Positions 52,920-64,000 of a stretch of 64,000 bases of DNA are shown in pieces. Below the pieces are notes generated by a model. That model was not told the origin of the DNA, did not search any database, and saw nothing but the letters and a program-made list of their open reading frames with translations. Numbering within the stretch: position 1 is the first letter of the stretch; each line of letters begins with the position of its first letter. Source of the stretch: Chlorokybus atmophyticus (Eukaryota > Streptophyta > Chlorokybophyceae > Chlorokybales > Chlorokybaceae); contig RHPI01002090.1 in assembly GCA_009103225.1 (NCBI GenBank), positions 709,186 through 773,185 of the forward strand, in the 5' to 3' direction. Position numbers and translations under genes: made by a program.

Positions 52920-55419
52920 CTACAGTTGCCAGCCTGCACTGAAGAAAGGATGATTCGTGCATGATTCAGCGGTTGGTCTGGCTTTGTAGTCCTTATTGAG
53001 CATGGCCTGTGCAGCACAGAGGTAGGTAAAAATACATGTTGCATACTATCCACTGCGCAAACATGCACACGGGCTACATTGTACCTGCAAGAGGTCCCAG
53101 CCAGCCTGATTGCCTGCGTCCAAAAACTCCACAGCATCTGCCCAGCGATCATCGGCAGCACAGTAGTCCCTCGCTGCAGCAACATCTAGCCGGAACGTGC
53201 TTTCAAGCAACCGCTGGGTTGACGGGCCATCAATAGAACCAGGTTGACAAAAGGGCACAAAACACATGTACGCAACAAGTAGCCCAGCTGCATACCTGTG
53301 TACAGCACCGTATGATTAGTAATGAGCGTAGATTCCAGTAGTGTACGTCAAGTTGCATGACAGAAGACCACCCAGTGCTAGACTGCTTGCAAACTCACGC
53401 CATGTCCAGTGCGAACAGAATGTTACAGCACTTGTAGATTTGCACTCACATGTCATCGGCAACTCCAAATGTGCGCCTTGCAAAGCCCGCCTTCGCACCA
53501 GCCAGCGCAGCACGCCGCCACAAGTCCTCTGCCAAGCTGTTGCCTACACCGCATACAGTATGTTTACAGAAAGACTTGGCACCTAGCAGACATGGTGACA
53601 ACCCAACAAGACAGCCATGCAGTGAGTAGCACAAACCTGGGCCAGCTTCAATGGGCTGTGAAGCTGCAGCTGTGCTTCTATCCCACAACTCTCCTAGTGT
53701 TGGTCCACCAAAGAGCGCTGTTTCCCTAATATGCTCTTTTAGTAAGACACATGTCTGACACCAAAACAGCACGTGTATAGTCTCACCTAACGTCAACAGA
53801 AAATGCGAGATCTTTCAGTCGTGCGGTAAGCGTCGCCACGTCCATCTCCTGTGTCGTGCTCAGCACCACAGAAGCAGGCCCTAAACTCTGCAGCGACAGA
53901 CAGCATCAGTTAGTGGCCGCACACCTATAGCAAAGGTGTGCAAAGCATGCTGGACACTGCCCATGCCAAACACAGAACGAGTTGAACACCTGATGCAGGA
54001 AGCCGTTTGCATGCATGAACGCTAAGCCTTGGAAGACTTGCGCAAGTAACTTCAGCACAAAGCGCCTTCTCCTACGAAGCATGCGCTGTCGATCCCATCT
54101 GTCAAAGAAATCCCCCTGTGCACACAATCACAAAGCATTGCATCAGTAACTATGCTGAAGAGACAGGCGTTCAGCTTTACACACACAACTTATAAATGTA
54201 GCCTACCACGCCTGACAGGACTAGTGCGTACCTGTCCAACAGCCACCCCTCTAGCACCTGCCTCGCTTGCAGCAGCTGCATACTCTGCAGCCGTTACAGT
54301 GCCCTCATTCCTAAAGACAAGCCACTGCTCACCGGCGCTTGTCTGAAAGCCTCCCAGCAGAAAACAGAGGTGCTGCGACATCTTGTCCTCGGGTATGACG
54401 GGTGGCTGAAGAGCGGCATGCGCTGCCAGCTCATTGGCCGCCATCGCGTCCGCGTCAAGGCTTTCTTTGCGAGACGGATATGCTTTCAGAAGCACGCGAG
54501 CATTACTCCGAGGACCGCGCACCACGCGTCCAGTGTACAACTTAGCCTGCGCGCAACGAATCGTGAGCAATGGTCACTGGGCAATCATGCATGAAAGCGA
54601 AACAGTAAAACTCTGCTCACTGCTACTGTTGTTAGAAGCAATAGCAGCAGTGGACACTGCTGCTGCTATGCCACTGCTGCTGCTCCATCAGTAGTGACAA
54701 TGCTCTACGCATAACCATCACTGCTCACCATGTTTCAGGTCAAGCAGCATACGGGGACCATGCACGTCATACCTGTACGCCTCCAGCTTGCAACTCCTGT
54801 CTGCCCAAGTTTCCAAGTCCGCGTGTGTCGACTCCAAGTGAGCCAAAACTGCCAAGGCTCCCTGATGGGTTGTCATCGTCATCGTCGTCTTCCCTGCTTG
54901 TGCCGGGAGCGTAACTCGAGACGCTCATGTAGCCCACTGTGCCCAAAGTGCGCTCCACTACAAAATCCTATGGCCAAAACAGTACAGTCTGCGACGTGCT
55001 GATGGTGCTTGGAATGCTGTTGCTGTCTTAAGCTGCTATGTACATGCCACGAGTGGAACCAACGCGGATGACTTGCACTTGTCACACGGGAAAGCACTTC
55101 ATGCCAAGTGACTACCTCGCTTCATATAAAGTTTGCAATCTTACATACCAAGGTCTGTGCGCAATGGTGGGAAAAGGCAACTTGTGGCTGAGATTTTGTG
55201 TATCCATATGCAGTCCGCAGCTGCATGCACGTTTAAAATACGCACCCTTGCGTCAAAAAGCGTGATGCTGGCAACCGTCGGCTGGCGCCGTGCGCTTGCC
55301 CTGAGCCGGGTTCTCCTCCTCCTCCTGGAAGATGAGACGCCGCTCGGCAGCAGCGGAGCTGTCCTCAAAATTGTCCATGCGGACGTCATACCCAACCCCG
55401 CCGCCGACGCTGCCGCCAT
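52920..55419 (-). CDS. Organelle-targeted protein kinase-like protein, probable pseudokinase
   Basis: Nine exons (55246-55419, 54773-54967, 54232-54546, 53990-54115, 53787-53887, 53637-53725, 53450-53543, 53085-53295, 52920-53006) give 463 residues with closed phases. The first 55 residues (MAAASAAGLGMTSAWTILRT...) are rich in Ala, Ser and Arg with no acidic residue for about 55 positions, like a plastid or mitochondrial transit peptide. A kinase fold follows: DFVVERTLGTVGYMSV as glycine loop, ARVLLKAYPSR with the ATP-binding Lys, and LAQVFQGLAFMHANGFLHQ. The catalytic loop reads LHQSLGPASVVLS, with no HRD aspartate, and the DFG position reads KDLAF. The C-terminus (FCQPGSIDGPSTQRLLESTF, DDRWADAVEFLD, then NKDYKARPTAES) recalls plastid kinase-like proteins of plants, which I cannot name precisely. 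Confidence 0.75.
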
Positions 55420-55589
55420 ACTGCCTTCCCGCCTGCACCTACTGCGACCAAAGTTGCATGGGCGCCACTGTGTGCATGCTTGTGCTCAGCATGCTGGGTG
55501 TAAGCAGGCGGCGGCGACGATGGGGTTGGGGTAGGCAGGGGCGGCGGTGACGCCTCGGTCGTTGACAGCCTCCAGCCTCAACTGCAGGG
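55420..55589. promoter_or_regulatory. Shared 5' region of pseudokinase and mevalonate kinase
   Basis: 170 bases between two ATGs on opposite strands. Promoters and leaders must overlap. No element is recognised. Confidence 0.45.
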
Positions 55590-58500
55590 ATGGAAGCCTC
55601 AGCGCCTGGAAAGGTGAGGCGGAGACAGGCTTGATGTATGTTTTGCGGTTCAGCAGCAGCTGATGCTGATGGTGCTTGGAGTGCTTGCTGCCCAGACAGC
55701 TGTTGTTGCTGGTGCGTTCAGGTAATCTTGTTTGGGGAGCATGCTGTGGTGCACGGCAAGGCGGCGGTGGCCGCCAGCATCGGCTTGCGCACCACCGCGA
55801 GGTGCGTGCCGCTGCCGCAGGACAAGCAGGTGCTTGAGCTGCACCTGGCCGAGTTCGACTTGGTCTGCACTTGGAGCGCCGCTCAAGTGGCCAGCGTGGC
55901 GGTTGATACGGTTACTGAAGCAGCTGGTGCGTGCTTGCACGGTTGCTCATGAAATGCAACAGAAATGTACACAACATGCAGCGCAAAGGCTGGCTTGGGC
56001 TTTGTAACAATTGTATGGGGTGATCGATCGATCAGCCTGTGATATGGCTCCACCCATTGAGCCATGCTTAAGGTGTTTCAGCTGTGCTTGTTTGAGAATG
56101 CACGCATGCAGATGGTGTGGTGTGCCGTGCCACTGACTGTCCGATCAATGTATGTGTCGTGCAAGAGTTGCTCGTCGAAACACCAGTCGCATGCACACAG
56201 CAGCTAGTCATGGAGGTAGAGACGCCTTTCTTACTTCCTTTGGGCAGACTCTCGTGGCGTGAAGCAGGCAACACCGGAGATGGTGGCAGCGTTGATGCCG
56301 CTTGTCGATCAGCAGCTGCAGCAGACCGCTGCCGATGAAGCTCTCTCCAGCCGCCTGTCCGCAGCACTCCTGGCATTCCTGTTCTTGTACACCGGCATGC
56401 TAAGGTGAGCCCTACTATGTCATAACGGCCTTCTACACATCTGCCGCTTGTTAATGGTAGAGAGGTGGGTTACACATGCATGGCATCCCACCTTTCCCAA
56501 ACATGTAGTTATTCCCGCCTCCTTTGCATATGCGCATGCGTGTGACTGGTGTTCGTGGCCATGCCATTTATTGGCATGCCACCTCTTCCCAAACTTGTTA
56601 CCCCACACCCACCCACCCACCCCCCTCTCCACCCACCCACACCATTGCCCCTCCCACATCACAAATTTGTGCATGCGCGGTTGGTGTGTCTGTGGCCAGC
56701 TGCCAGGTTTACTATCGTCATTCTTACCTCCACACACCTGGGGCGCAGAGGCTGTTCGGTGCAGGTGGTTGTCACGTCGCAGCTACCTGTCGGAGCTGGT
56801 CTGGGTTCATCCGCAGCTTATTGCGTCTCGCTAGCGGCTGTTCTTCTTTCATGCGCTCAGTCGTTCAGCACAGATGGCGAAGGGAATGCAATGAAAGGGT
56901 TAACAGAGATGGGCAGTACGCAGGACAAGAAGGCTACCACAAAGCGCATGCGCCTGACACCAAGAAACTTGGAGTTGATCAACGCCTGGGCATTCCAGGC
57001 TGAAAGGCTACTACATGGCAACCCATCAGGAGTTGACAACACCGTTAGCACTTTTGGTATGTTTTCTGGGCGCTTCCTCTTGTTGCTGGGATAGCCAGCT
57101 TTTGGTAACCCGGCATGCATTGCAGGAGGATACATCAAGTTTCGGCTTACTATCGAGGGTCCAGAATCCGCACCCGTTCCAGAGTACGTACTTTCTTACA
57201 GCCTTGCGATGCATTCGACCACGTGCTCTGCTTGCTGTCAATGCATGGGTCATTGACGGGCATGCAGTGTGCCAGGTTTGCGTATTCTGCTAACTGACAC
57301 CAAAGTGCCTCGCAACACCAAGGCAATTGTCGCGGGGGTGGCAGCCAGAGCAGCGCAGAAGCCTGCACTGTATTCAAACCTTTTCAACACGGTCTGTTGA
57401 GCACGTGCAGTGCATGCCTGGACATTCGCATAGCCTGGTGTGATACTTCTATTGCATTGCAGATAGATAGCGTATCAGAAGCATGCATGCAAGCGTTTGC
57501 TGACTACCAAGCCGATGTGGCAAGCGGTGAGTCCCGATGGTGTGATTGGTTACGTCACACAGGCGTTTCGCTTGCTTGATCTGTTCATTCCTGCCACATG
57601 TGTTGTTTGACACATGTGGTTGAGTCTTATGTATGAGCAGTGTCTGCCATTCCCAAGATGGCAATTGGCGATCGCGTTGTGCATCGCCACAGCTACGCGA
57701 GAGGGGTTATCAAGTCGCTGCATCCGACACACCTGAAGTATGTTGTTCAGTGGGATGCTGATGAAGACTCTTTTGCGCCCGCCATACGCCATCGATACAC
57801 CAATCATGAGTTTCTTCACCCTCAATTCCAGGGTGAGCGTTGCACTAGATTGTCCTTGCAGATGTGTCGGCCAACCTGTCACGCAAAAGACTGGTGGCTT
57901 AATGGCCAGAACTGTATGTTTTCCTTGGCAGGTGTACAGGAGAAACCTATGCAGAAAGGTCAAAGAGTTCGGGTGATCCTTGGCAAGCACTATGGCAAGG
58001 AAGGCGGCATTGATGTGTTCAGTCCAAAGCGATCCACAATAGTGTCTGATCATGATGGTGTACGATTGCGCCTGTATAACACGGACCTGCATGTGATTGA
58101 TACTCCACCCGCCGCAGGTAGAACTCTCGTTACTGAACGCAACATGTTTGCAAGATGTTCTCTTGTTGTAGAACGCATGCTGTCTGTTGTGCTGCTCATT
58201 CCCATGCGGTTGTGTGGAGTATGTGGTATGTTGTACTCGAATGCCAATCGCTGGCGTACTTGACACGTTACAGATGCTGAACCTAAGCTCTTGACCGCTT
58301 GACAGTTCAGTCATCCCTGCAGGTGGCACCTGTGCAGGAGCCGGTGTACACAACTTTTTGGACATCATGCAGGTTAGTCAAAACCGACCGTTTGATAGAT
58401 GATAGTTCACTGCCAGCTTTTAGGTCGTAGCTGGCAGCGTAACATGCTGCTTGTTGCAGGACCTGATGCGAATCAATCAGCATCTGTTGGGTTGCATTGG

Positions 58501-58861
58501 GGTGTCACACCCAGCCATAGACACAACATGTCGCATCACTTCCGAGTACGGATTGCAGTCAAAGCTTACAGGAGCTGGTGGTGGAGGCTGTGTGGTCACC
58601 ATTCTTCCGTCAGGTAGCTTTGTAACGCCTCAGGCGTACTACTTGTGCTGTTGTGTGAGTAGCAATGGTATCTAGATGCCAACGCCGTTACATGCGGTGG
58701 TGATTGCAGGCATAGTTGCGGCTTCGGTGACTGAGCTCCAGCAGCGCCTCCAGGCAAACAACTACAGGTGCTTTGAAGTGGAGGCTGGGGGTGACGGAGT
58801 GCAGCTTCAAGTTTTAAGGGACGGCAAGGCAGGCGGCAAGGCCCAGGAGGCCGCATCGTAG
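55590..58861 (+). CDS. MVK: Mevalonate kinase with an inserted KOW/SH3-like region
   Basis: Twelve exons (55590-55613, 55722-55926, 56248-56404, 56749-57056, 57126-57183, 57268-57391, 57463-57526, 57641-57832, 57932-58117, 58323-58372, 58460-58613, 58710-58861) give 557 residues with every phase closed. The enzyme phosphorylates mevalonate in the cytosolic/peroxisomal isoprenoid pathway. Motifs: start [23 protein letters not shown] loop [13 protein letters not shown] (about 140); [45 protein letters not shown]; and [11 protein letters not shown] (about 490). Usual length is about 390. The excess lies at about residues 314-440, encoded by exons 8-9: [29 protein letters not shown], then [20 protein letters not shown] and [14 protein letters not shown]. 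These look like two small beta-barrel (KOW/SH3-like) modules placed between the N- and C-terminal GHMP domains. The intron between them is a stop-free multiple of three. Confidence 0.92.
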
Positions 58862-60299
58862 GGCTGCCGCCAGTGCCAAATGGTTGCTTTCTGGCCATTC
58901 CTCAAGCATAGCCGCGTTCAGGCAAGCACCTGTGCGATAAACGAGTTGCAGCCACCAGCATGTCTCACTGATTCAGCAGAGGTCTACTGATGGGATGGCC
59001 TTGCAGATTGGCACCATTCATCCATGGCCCAATATTGACAGTTGCCAACCAGTGCAGTCAACTACATGGATCACAGGCTGCCAAAGCAGGGCATGCACGT
59101 ACTGAGGTGGTCTGGCTCCCAGATTTGTTATCAGTTAGACGCTCAGAACATGCTGGGCATCAACGTGCTTTGCTTTAATCTCATGATGCAGCTGGAAGCG
59201 ACAGAGGTTCGGGAACTGGCATGCAGTCTGCTTTGTGACAAGACACATGCTGGTATGGCATGTGTGCCCAGTCAAGTGGCAGCATGAGCAGGACAGGAGG
59301 ATTGGCAGGGCAAAACTTCTTCTTTGCTGCGTGGGTTGATGGCGGTGTATGATGCCAACAACACTCCTCCTTCCACGTGATGCGGAAATGGAGGATGCAG
59401 AATGCGCTTTACAGATGTATACACGCAAACTGTTAATAATGGTGCATATTATTTACTCTTCGCCACAACTTGGTAACAACAAGTGTTGGTTACCGTACTC
59501 TTATTGTTTGTTTCTCCTCCCCTCAACAAGTTCTTAGCGTTTCGGCCTTTGATATCAGAGGGGCGGGTCATGAAGCATCCTTCATGTTGCAGTATTGAGG
59601 CTGCTATCTTAACATGCAAGTAGTGGTCATCCAGCGTCAAGTGCCACTGATGCTTGGAGCTTTATGCTAATGTTTGTTGACCTTTCCATATTCCATTGGT
59701 TAGCACTCAGTTTTAAATTAGGTAACGAGACACATTGCAGTGGCAGTAGACGGCGGGCGCAGGGAATTTGCACTCATGTGATGGTCTGTAGAAAGGCAAC
59801 ATGATGGCAATTATATGCACGATAGGAGAATGGGTTGTAGAAGCACACAACACCAGAGCAGCACAGTGTAGCACAGCACAATGGTCATCAAGAGCAACAG
59901 CATCAATAACAACAGCATGGGCTGGCCCAGGCCCCTACTATCTGAACAGTAAACAATAGCACGCAAGCAAACGCAAAGGCGAGGCGGCAGACAGCGTCGT
60001 TGGCGAGGTGGCACGCACAAGCAGCGGTGACGATGACTGGCATGCTGACGCACCTGGTACACAAGCGCCACACCGTGTGGCGCTTGTGTACCAGGTGGCC
60101 CACACGTTAGCAACTGCCAGTGTGGGGCAGTGCTAACTGTGGCGGCGGTTGGTTTCGTGTGGCCTTTGCAATCGGCTGCACCCAATCACAACTGCACTAA
60201 AATGGCTGCAACGGTCTCAAGATAGTTAGGCATTGGCAAATGCAAACATGACCCAAAAAAGCGGTTATGGGACTCATGCTTCCCGCAATGTGCCCACCT
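58862..60299. other. Intergenic right of mevalonate kinase
   Basis: No supported gene. Includes the 47-bp palindrome below. Short open frames at 58990-59290 match nothing I know. Confidence 0.45.
60051..60097. repeat. Perfect 47-bp palindrome, 23-bp arms, 1-base centre
   Basis: The arm at 60051-60073 (CACCTGGTACACAAGCGCCA, then CAC) is repeated exactly in reverse complement at 60075-60097, with a single C between. Confidence 0.95.
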
Positions 60300-61258
60300 T
60301 TCGTGCTATCATGTGATACAAATGCTTTGCTGTCAGCCCATACAACCCGTGGCAATCTGATCATGCGTCCACGCAGCTTTGCAAGCAAACGACAACTGTA
60401 ACCTTGCATGCACATGTCCATAATCAACTCCAACATGCTTGCCACAAAGTCCGACTTGAATGAGCATAAACGTGCAAAGCAGACATACTGGCTTGTAATG
60501 ACACCATACTTGCAGTTTTATGCAGATCTGAATGCGGATGTGGAGCATGAGTGAGTAGGATGGCATGAAACTGTGGTTGCTTCTTTTTGCTATAGATGGC
60601 CGTGCACAAACCCACTGTTCGCTGCTGAAAGACATGCATGTCAAGGAATGGTACTGCTCCACCAGGTGCAAACTCATTCAACTATAACATGCTTTCAAAA
60701 CAAATGCCACCGTGTAATGCAATTGGTGACTGGTACATTACATCCTTAAAATCTGAAATGTCGTGCACGAACAAATCATCCACATAACGCACGCTAAATG
60801 CATGTTTCTCTACGAGGGCTTAGTCCCCGAGAGCAATAAAACGGTGCATGAACTCCAACTCACACATGAAAAATAAGAAGTCCGCAAGAAAAACCTGCGT
60901 TGTTACCCATCGTGATGCCGATGACTTGTTGATACACTGCATCTGCTGCGTCTTGAACATACAATTGATCAATCACAAAGTTGAAATGTGCGATTAAAGT
61001 TCTGGCAGTGTACACTCTTTGAGATCATGTGAGACGCTATGCCATGACACGGTACCATTCAGGTGCGTCTTCACCGTCCTTGCAATCTATTAGCAATGAA
61101 TGGTGTGCATGTGTGGCTTGAAATTCAAACACGCATTGCACAAACTTGGCCTTACGTTCACGCAACTGTGCATGCTCAAGACATCTAGCGTCATGAGGTG
61201 CTTGTTTGCTGTTTACTTGGCTTGTTGAGTGGTTCTTGTGTTCACGTGGTGTCTTCAA
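60300..61258 (-). pseudogene. Decayed reverse transcriptase fragment
   Basis: On the minus strand, pieces of one reverse transcriptase follow in order. QVIGITMGN is the motif before the catalytic site. A one-base shift precedes FLFFMCELEFM, an in-frame stop follows, and then comes the catalytic box RYVDDLFVHD. After another stop come PFLDMHV and LCTAIYSKKKQPQFHAILL, then in a shifted frame YGVITSQYVCFARLC and MCMQGYSCRLLAKLRGRM. The order YVDD, FLD, Y-K, YGVxxSQxxxFAR, GY-xxxLxK is that of a known group of non-LTR/Penelope-like reverse transcriptases; I cannot place it more finely. At least two stops and two frameshifts make it non-functional. No nuclease domain or ends were found. Confidence 0.7.
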
Positions 61259-62514
61259 TAAAATCTGCTAAGTCTGCGAGCATCCATAAACGTATGTGTG
61301 GCACTGATACATCGCATTCAGCAAAGTAGTGTGCCATAAATCATGTGCTAACGGCAACGAACACTTGTAGCATCTGGTCAACCATATGGACACATTTGTA
61401 AGGCTTGTTTAAAATGCAGCTGCTATAAAATATCGTAAGTGTATGTGTACTTTCATTTGTCCATAAAGCAAGCGCATGGACTGTGCACGCTTATTTGCTT
61501 GACACGATTATGCAACTATCTGAGGTGTTAATAATGCATCAAGCATTTAGCATTTCAGCATGAGACAACCAACGGCCTGCAATAACGAGCTCAGCTATGG
61601 TGTGCTGATCATCTCGACTCCGGTAAGTTGTCAATGTTTAATTTATCCACGTAACCCTAAAAATGCTTTTTTAAAATTTCAAACAAGGGTGTTTCACATC
61701 AAGCATGTGTTATATTCACGGTAGGCTCGTCTTTGAAGCGTAACACTTAAGGGACATGTACACTTAAAATAAATTCAAGTACATGTCTGACTTTCATAAA
61801 ATTTTGATAGTCAACTGTCTGATTTGGCACTTTTATTTCTATCTTGGGCTTACAGCTATAAGCCAACCATACACAAGTGTACACATGTGTGTGTTTTATC
61901 GGTACCTTTTTGTAGGTCTTGTCAACAGTGCCTGACGTCGGGCGTCGGGAGTTAGAGCTAGCAAAGTAGCTCGCAACTTTCAGTTGAGGCACATGTGATT
62001 GATGCGCAAGATAGGACCGCTATGTTAAGAGACGTGGTTGCGACTCGCAACTTGCGAGTCTCAGGCAGCACGAGTCACGGAGTGGCGAAGCATTCAAGGC
62101 ACTCTCAGCTAATGTGCATACAATAGCACAAGTATGTATGCATTGATAGATTATGCAATTAAGCCTTTATGTATACATAAGTACACATACACATGTAATT
62201 TAATACACACAGTACATCATATTTGCACCATTACAACCCCCTCCTCCGGGCGATGGATATAATTACCTATCAACAAAAAGTTGTTATACGCTCGTTTTAT
62301 AATGCAAAATAAACAAGCGGGGGGGAGGTGTAAAAGGGAACTTTAATTTGGTTGATATGATGTATTTGGGTGCATGTGCGTATTTATATACTTGGAAATG
62401 TGTATATATACATACATACATGCACATGTGGATTGAATTTTGTACATTATACCTATAGGTATGGTTATAGCTATAACCATCTCATTAATTCAATTTGTAT
62501 AAATAGCTCATTGG
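61259..62514. other. AT-rich intergenic
   Basis: No gene recognised. It may include worn-out upstream sequence of the reverse transcriptase. It shows short AT-rich palindromes (for example GGTTATAGCTATAACC at about 62463-62478). Confidence 0.4.
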
Positions 62515-63945
62515 CATTAAGGTAGTCAAGCACGTATTGCGCAGCGTAACTACCACGCACCTTACATCTTATTTTATGTAATCATTGAATGGCGTGGTTA
62601 CTACACACCTTATACTATACCGCAGCTTGCCTTTGTTATAAAAATGTTCTTGCGGTTTGCATGTTGCGTGTCAATGTGACGGGTGCTGGCATGCGGTTTT
62701 GGGCCGTCCGTATGACACTATTAATAATTGAAGGTGGATTTGTCCCCCTTCCTGCCTTCTTGCACTTACGTAAGTGCTTATAGCACGCATGTTGCAACAA
62801 CCAACATGACGCAAATAGTGTTTATTAATGTAAGCTTGCATCTAAACATGACACATTCAGCCCTGCCTGGCACTTGAAGAGCGAATGAAATTTGTTGGAC
62901 AATATGCCGCATTGTCCTACCTTAACGCATCAGGCTTTGAAAAGGCTTTACAATTGCTAGCTCCAAACTCGCGATGCTCGATACTTGTAAGAAAGTGCCG
63001 TACAAAACACATGAGTGACATACCTGACATGCCCAGTCATGCGTAGCACTTGAGGAGCGGCTCGATTTAGAATCGAACATGTCACACTGTCATATTGCAA
63101 TGCAGCAGGCGCTGCAAAGGTTTTGCAATTGCTAGCACTAAGTTGTGACACCAGAGACTTGCAAGAAACCGCCGAATGCAAACCATCCGTGACTTACATG
63201 GCATGTTAAGCTTTGCGCAGCACTTGAGGGGTAAATCGAGCATTTTCGCCACAAGATGCCAAATTGTCTTATCTGAATGCAGCAGATTTTTAAAAGGCTT
63301 TGCAATAGCTAGCTCTGACTTGTGATACCCGAGACTTGCCGAAAAGTGCCGAATGAAAACACCAGTGACAATCACAAGCGCGAGGTTAATTAAATTCAAC
63401 AAGAGCTGCATGCAGTGAAAGACACGCTATTATGATTCTGACGATTGACTTACAATTATCTATTCGTGCTCATCCCGCGACTTTTGGCTTTCATCTCATC
63501 TGACAACCTTGTATTCAAATGGCTTTGCCATTTGCGCTTAACTTGAGCCGAATCTGTGACTTATTGTCCACCTCTCTTTCATCTTGCTAAGACCTAAACA
63601 GTGTTTTAGACAAGTCCACTGATCTCATTGCACGCGTAACCTCTTTTTAAGCAAACATATAAAGATATAGCTTCAAGTATGCGCGTTATAAGACTCGAGT
63701 AGGAAAGTCTAAGCCTGTTGATCACTATTGTTTCATTACTATTCCACCTCCGCTAGGCCTAGCACTTCGCGCACCTATAACTACCCATAAATGGTGCAGT
63801 TGTGCGAGCTCAGATTCTTGTGCGACGCGATGTCGGATTCCAACATGCACGATGAGACACACATGATCAATGGAGCAAGAGACATAAGGCTAATTGTGGG
63901 CAGTTGGTAAACTTTACGGGTGGTAAAGGCGTCATATGCCTTCAC
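62515..63945 (-). repeat. Dispersed repeat, copy 2 (inverted)
   Basis: Reverse-complement partner of 27890-29150 with the same order of landmarks. The outer end reads GGTAAAGGCGTCATATGCC at about 63922. It carries three tandem units where copy 1 shows two. Confidence 0.75.
62850..63363 (-). repeat. Tandem units of about 174-175 bp in copy 2
   Basis: Unit starts (reverse complement of GTGTTTTCATTCGGCAC-like sequence) fall near 63363, 63188 and 63013. Each unit holds the GCAAAG/CTGCTGCATT block and the GCTCGATT-CTCAAGTGCT block. Confidence 0.7.
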
Positions 63946-63984
63946 CGGGTGTGGCAATGATCTCCTGCCATTTCATAATGGCAG

Positions 63985-64000
63985 CCCCCCCCCCCCCCCC
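63985..64000 (+). repeat. Poly-C at window end
   Basis: The window stops in at least 16 C, just beyond the end of dispersed repeat copy 2, resembling the poly-C at the assembly gap. Confidence 0.9.

Overview
This is a nuclear genome window from a eukaryote, most likely a flagellated alga. Genes are broken by short GT-AG introns, many with 'gtgagt' donors and 'tgcag' acceptors. Gene content is eukaryotic throughout: an axonemal-type dynein heavy chain, a SUN-domain protein, NudC, VPS33, a V-ATPase G subunit, DDA1 and mevalonate kinase. A pseudokinase with an Ala/Ser/Arg-rich leader of organelle transit-peptide type hints at a plastid. A mevalonate pathway gene argues against a core chlorophyte, because that group is generally described as having lost the pathway. 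The species cannot be fixed from the sequence.

Layout. 0-6.1 kb: a partial membrane-protein ORF, a CDF zinc transporter, a six-exon type II membrane glycosyltransferase and a small three-exon gene. 6.1-15.9 kb: gene-poor, with a 78-bp tandem duplication, a complete but decayed pogo/Tigger-type DNA transposon with terminal inverted repeats, several hairpins and a cluster of GGTACC palindromes. 15.9-26.0 kb: housekeeping genes for V-ATPase G, VPS33 and NudC (head to head), a small membrane protein and DDA1. 26-31 kb: AT-richer, with one copy of a dispersed repeat of about 1.3 kb, a very small gene and an assembly gap in poly-C. 31.2-49.3 kb: a single dynein heavy chain gene on the minus strand. 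49.8-58.9 kb: SUN-domain protein, pseudokinase and mevalonate kinase. 58.9-64 kb: a 47-bp palindrome, a decayed reverse transcriptase and a second, inverted copy of the dispersed repeat.

The protein genes form no single pathway. Three divergent pairs share short 5' regions: VPS33/NudC, dynein/SUN and pseudokinase/mevalonate kinase. Exon models for mevalonate kinase, NudC, SUN, VPS33, V-ATPase G, the glycosyltransferase and the pseudokinase were built by hand, and all their phases close.

The most unusual observations are these: a mevalonate kinase split by about 125 residues of inserted KOW/SH3-like sequence; a dynein heavy chain whose main ATPase site AAA1 lacks the Walker B glutamate although its microtubule-binding stalk is intact; and the dispersed repeat that carries its own 173-175 bp tandem units.
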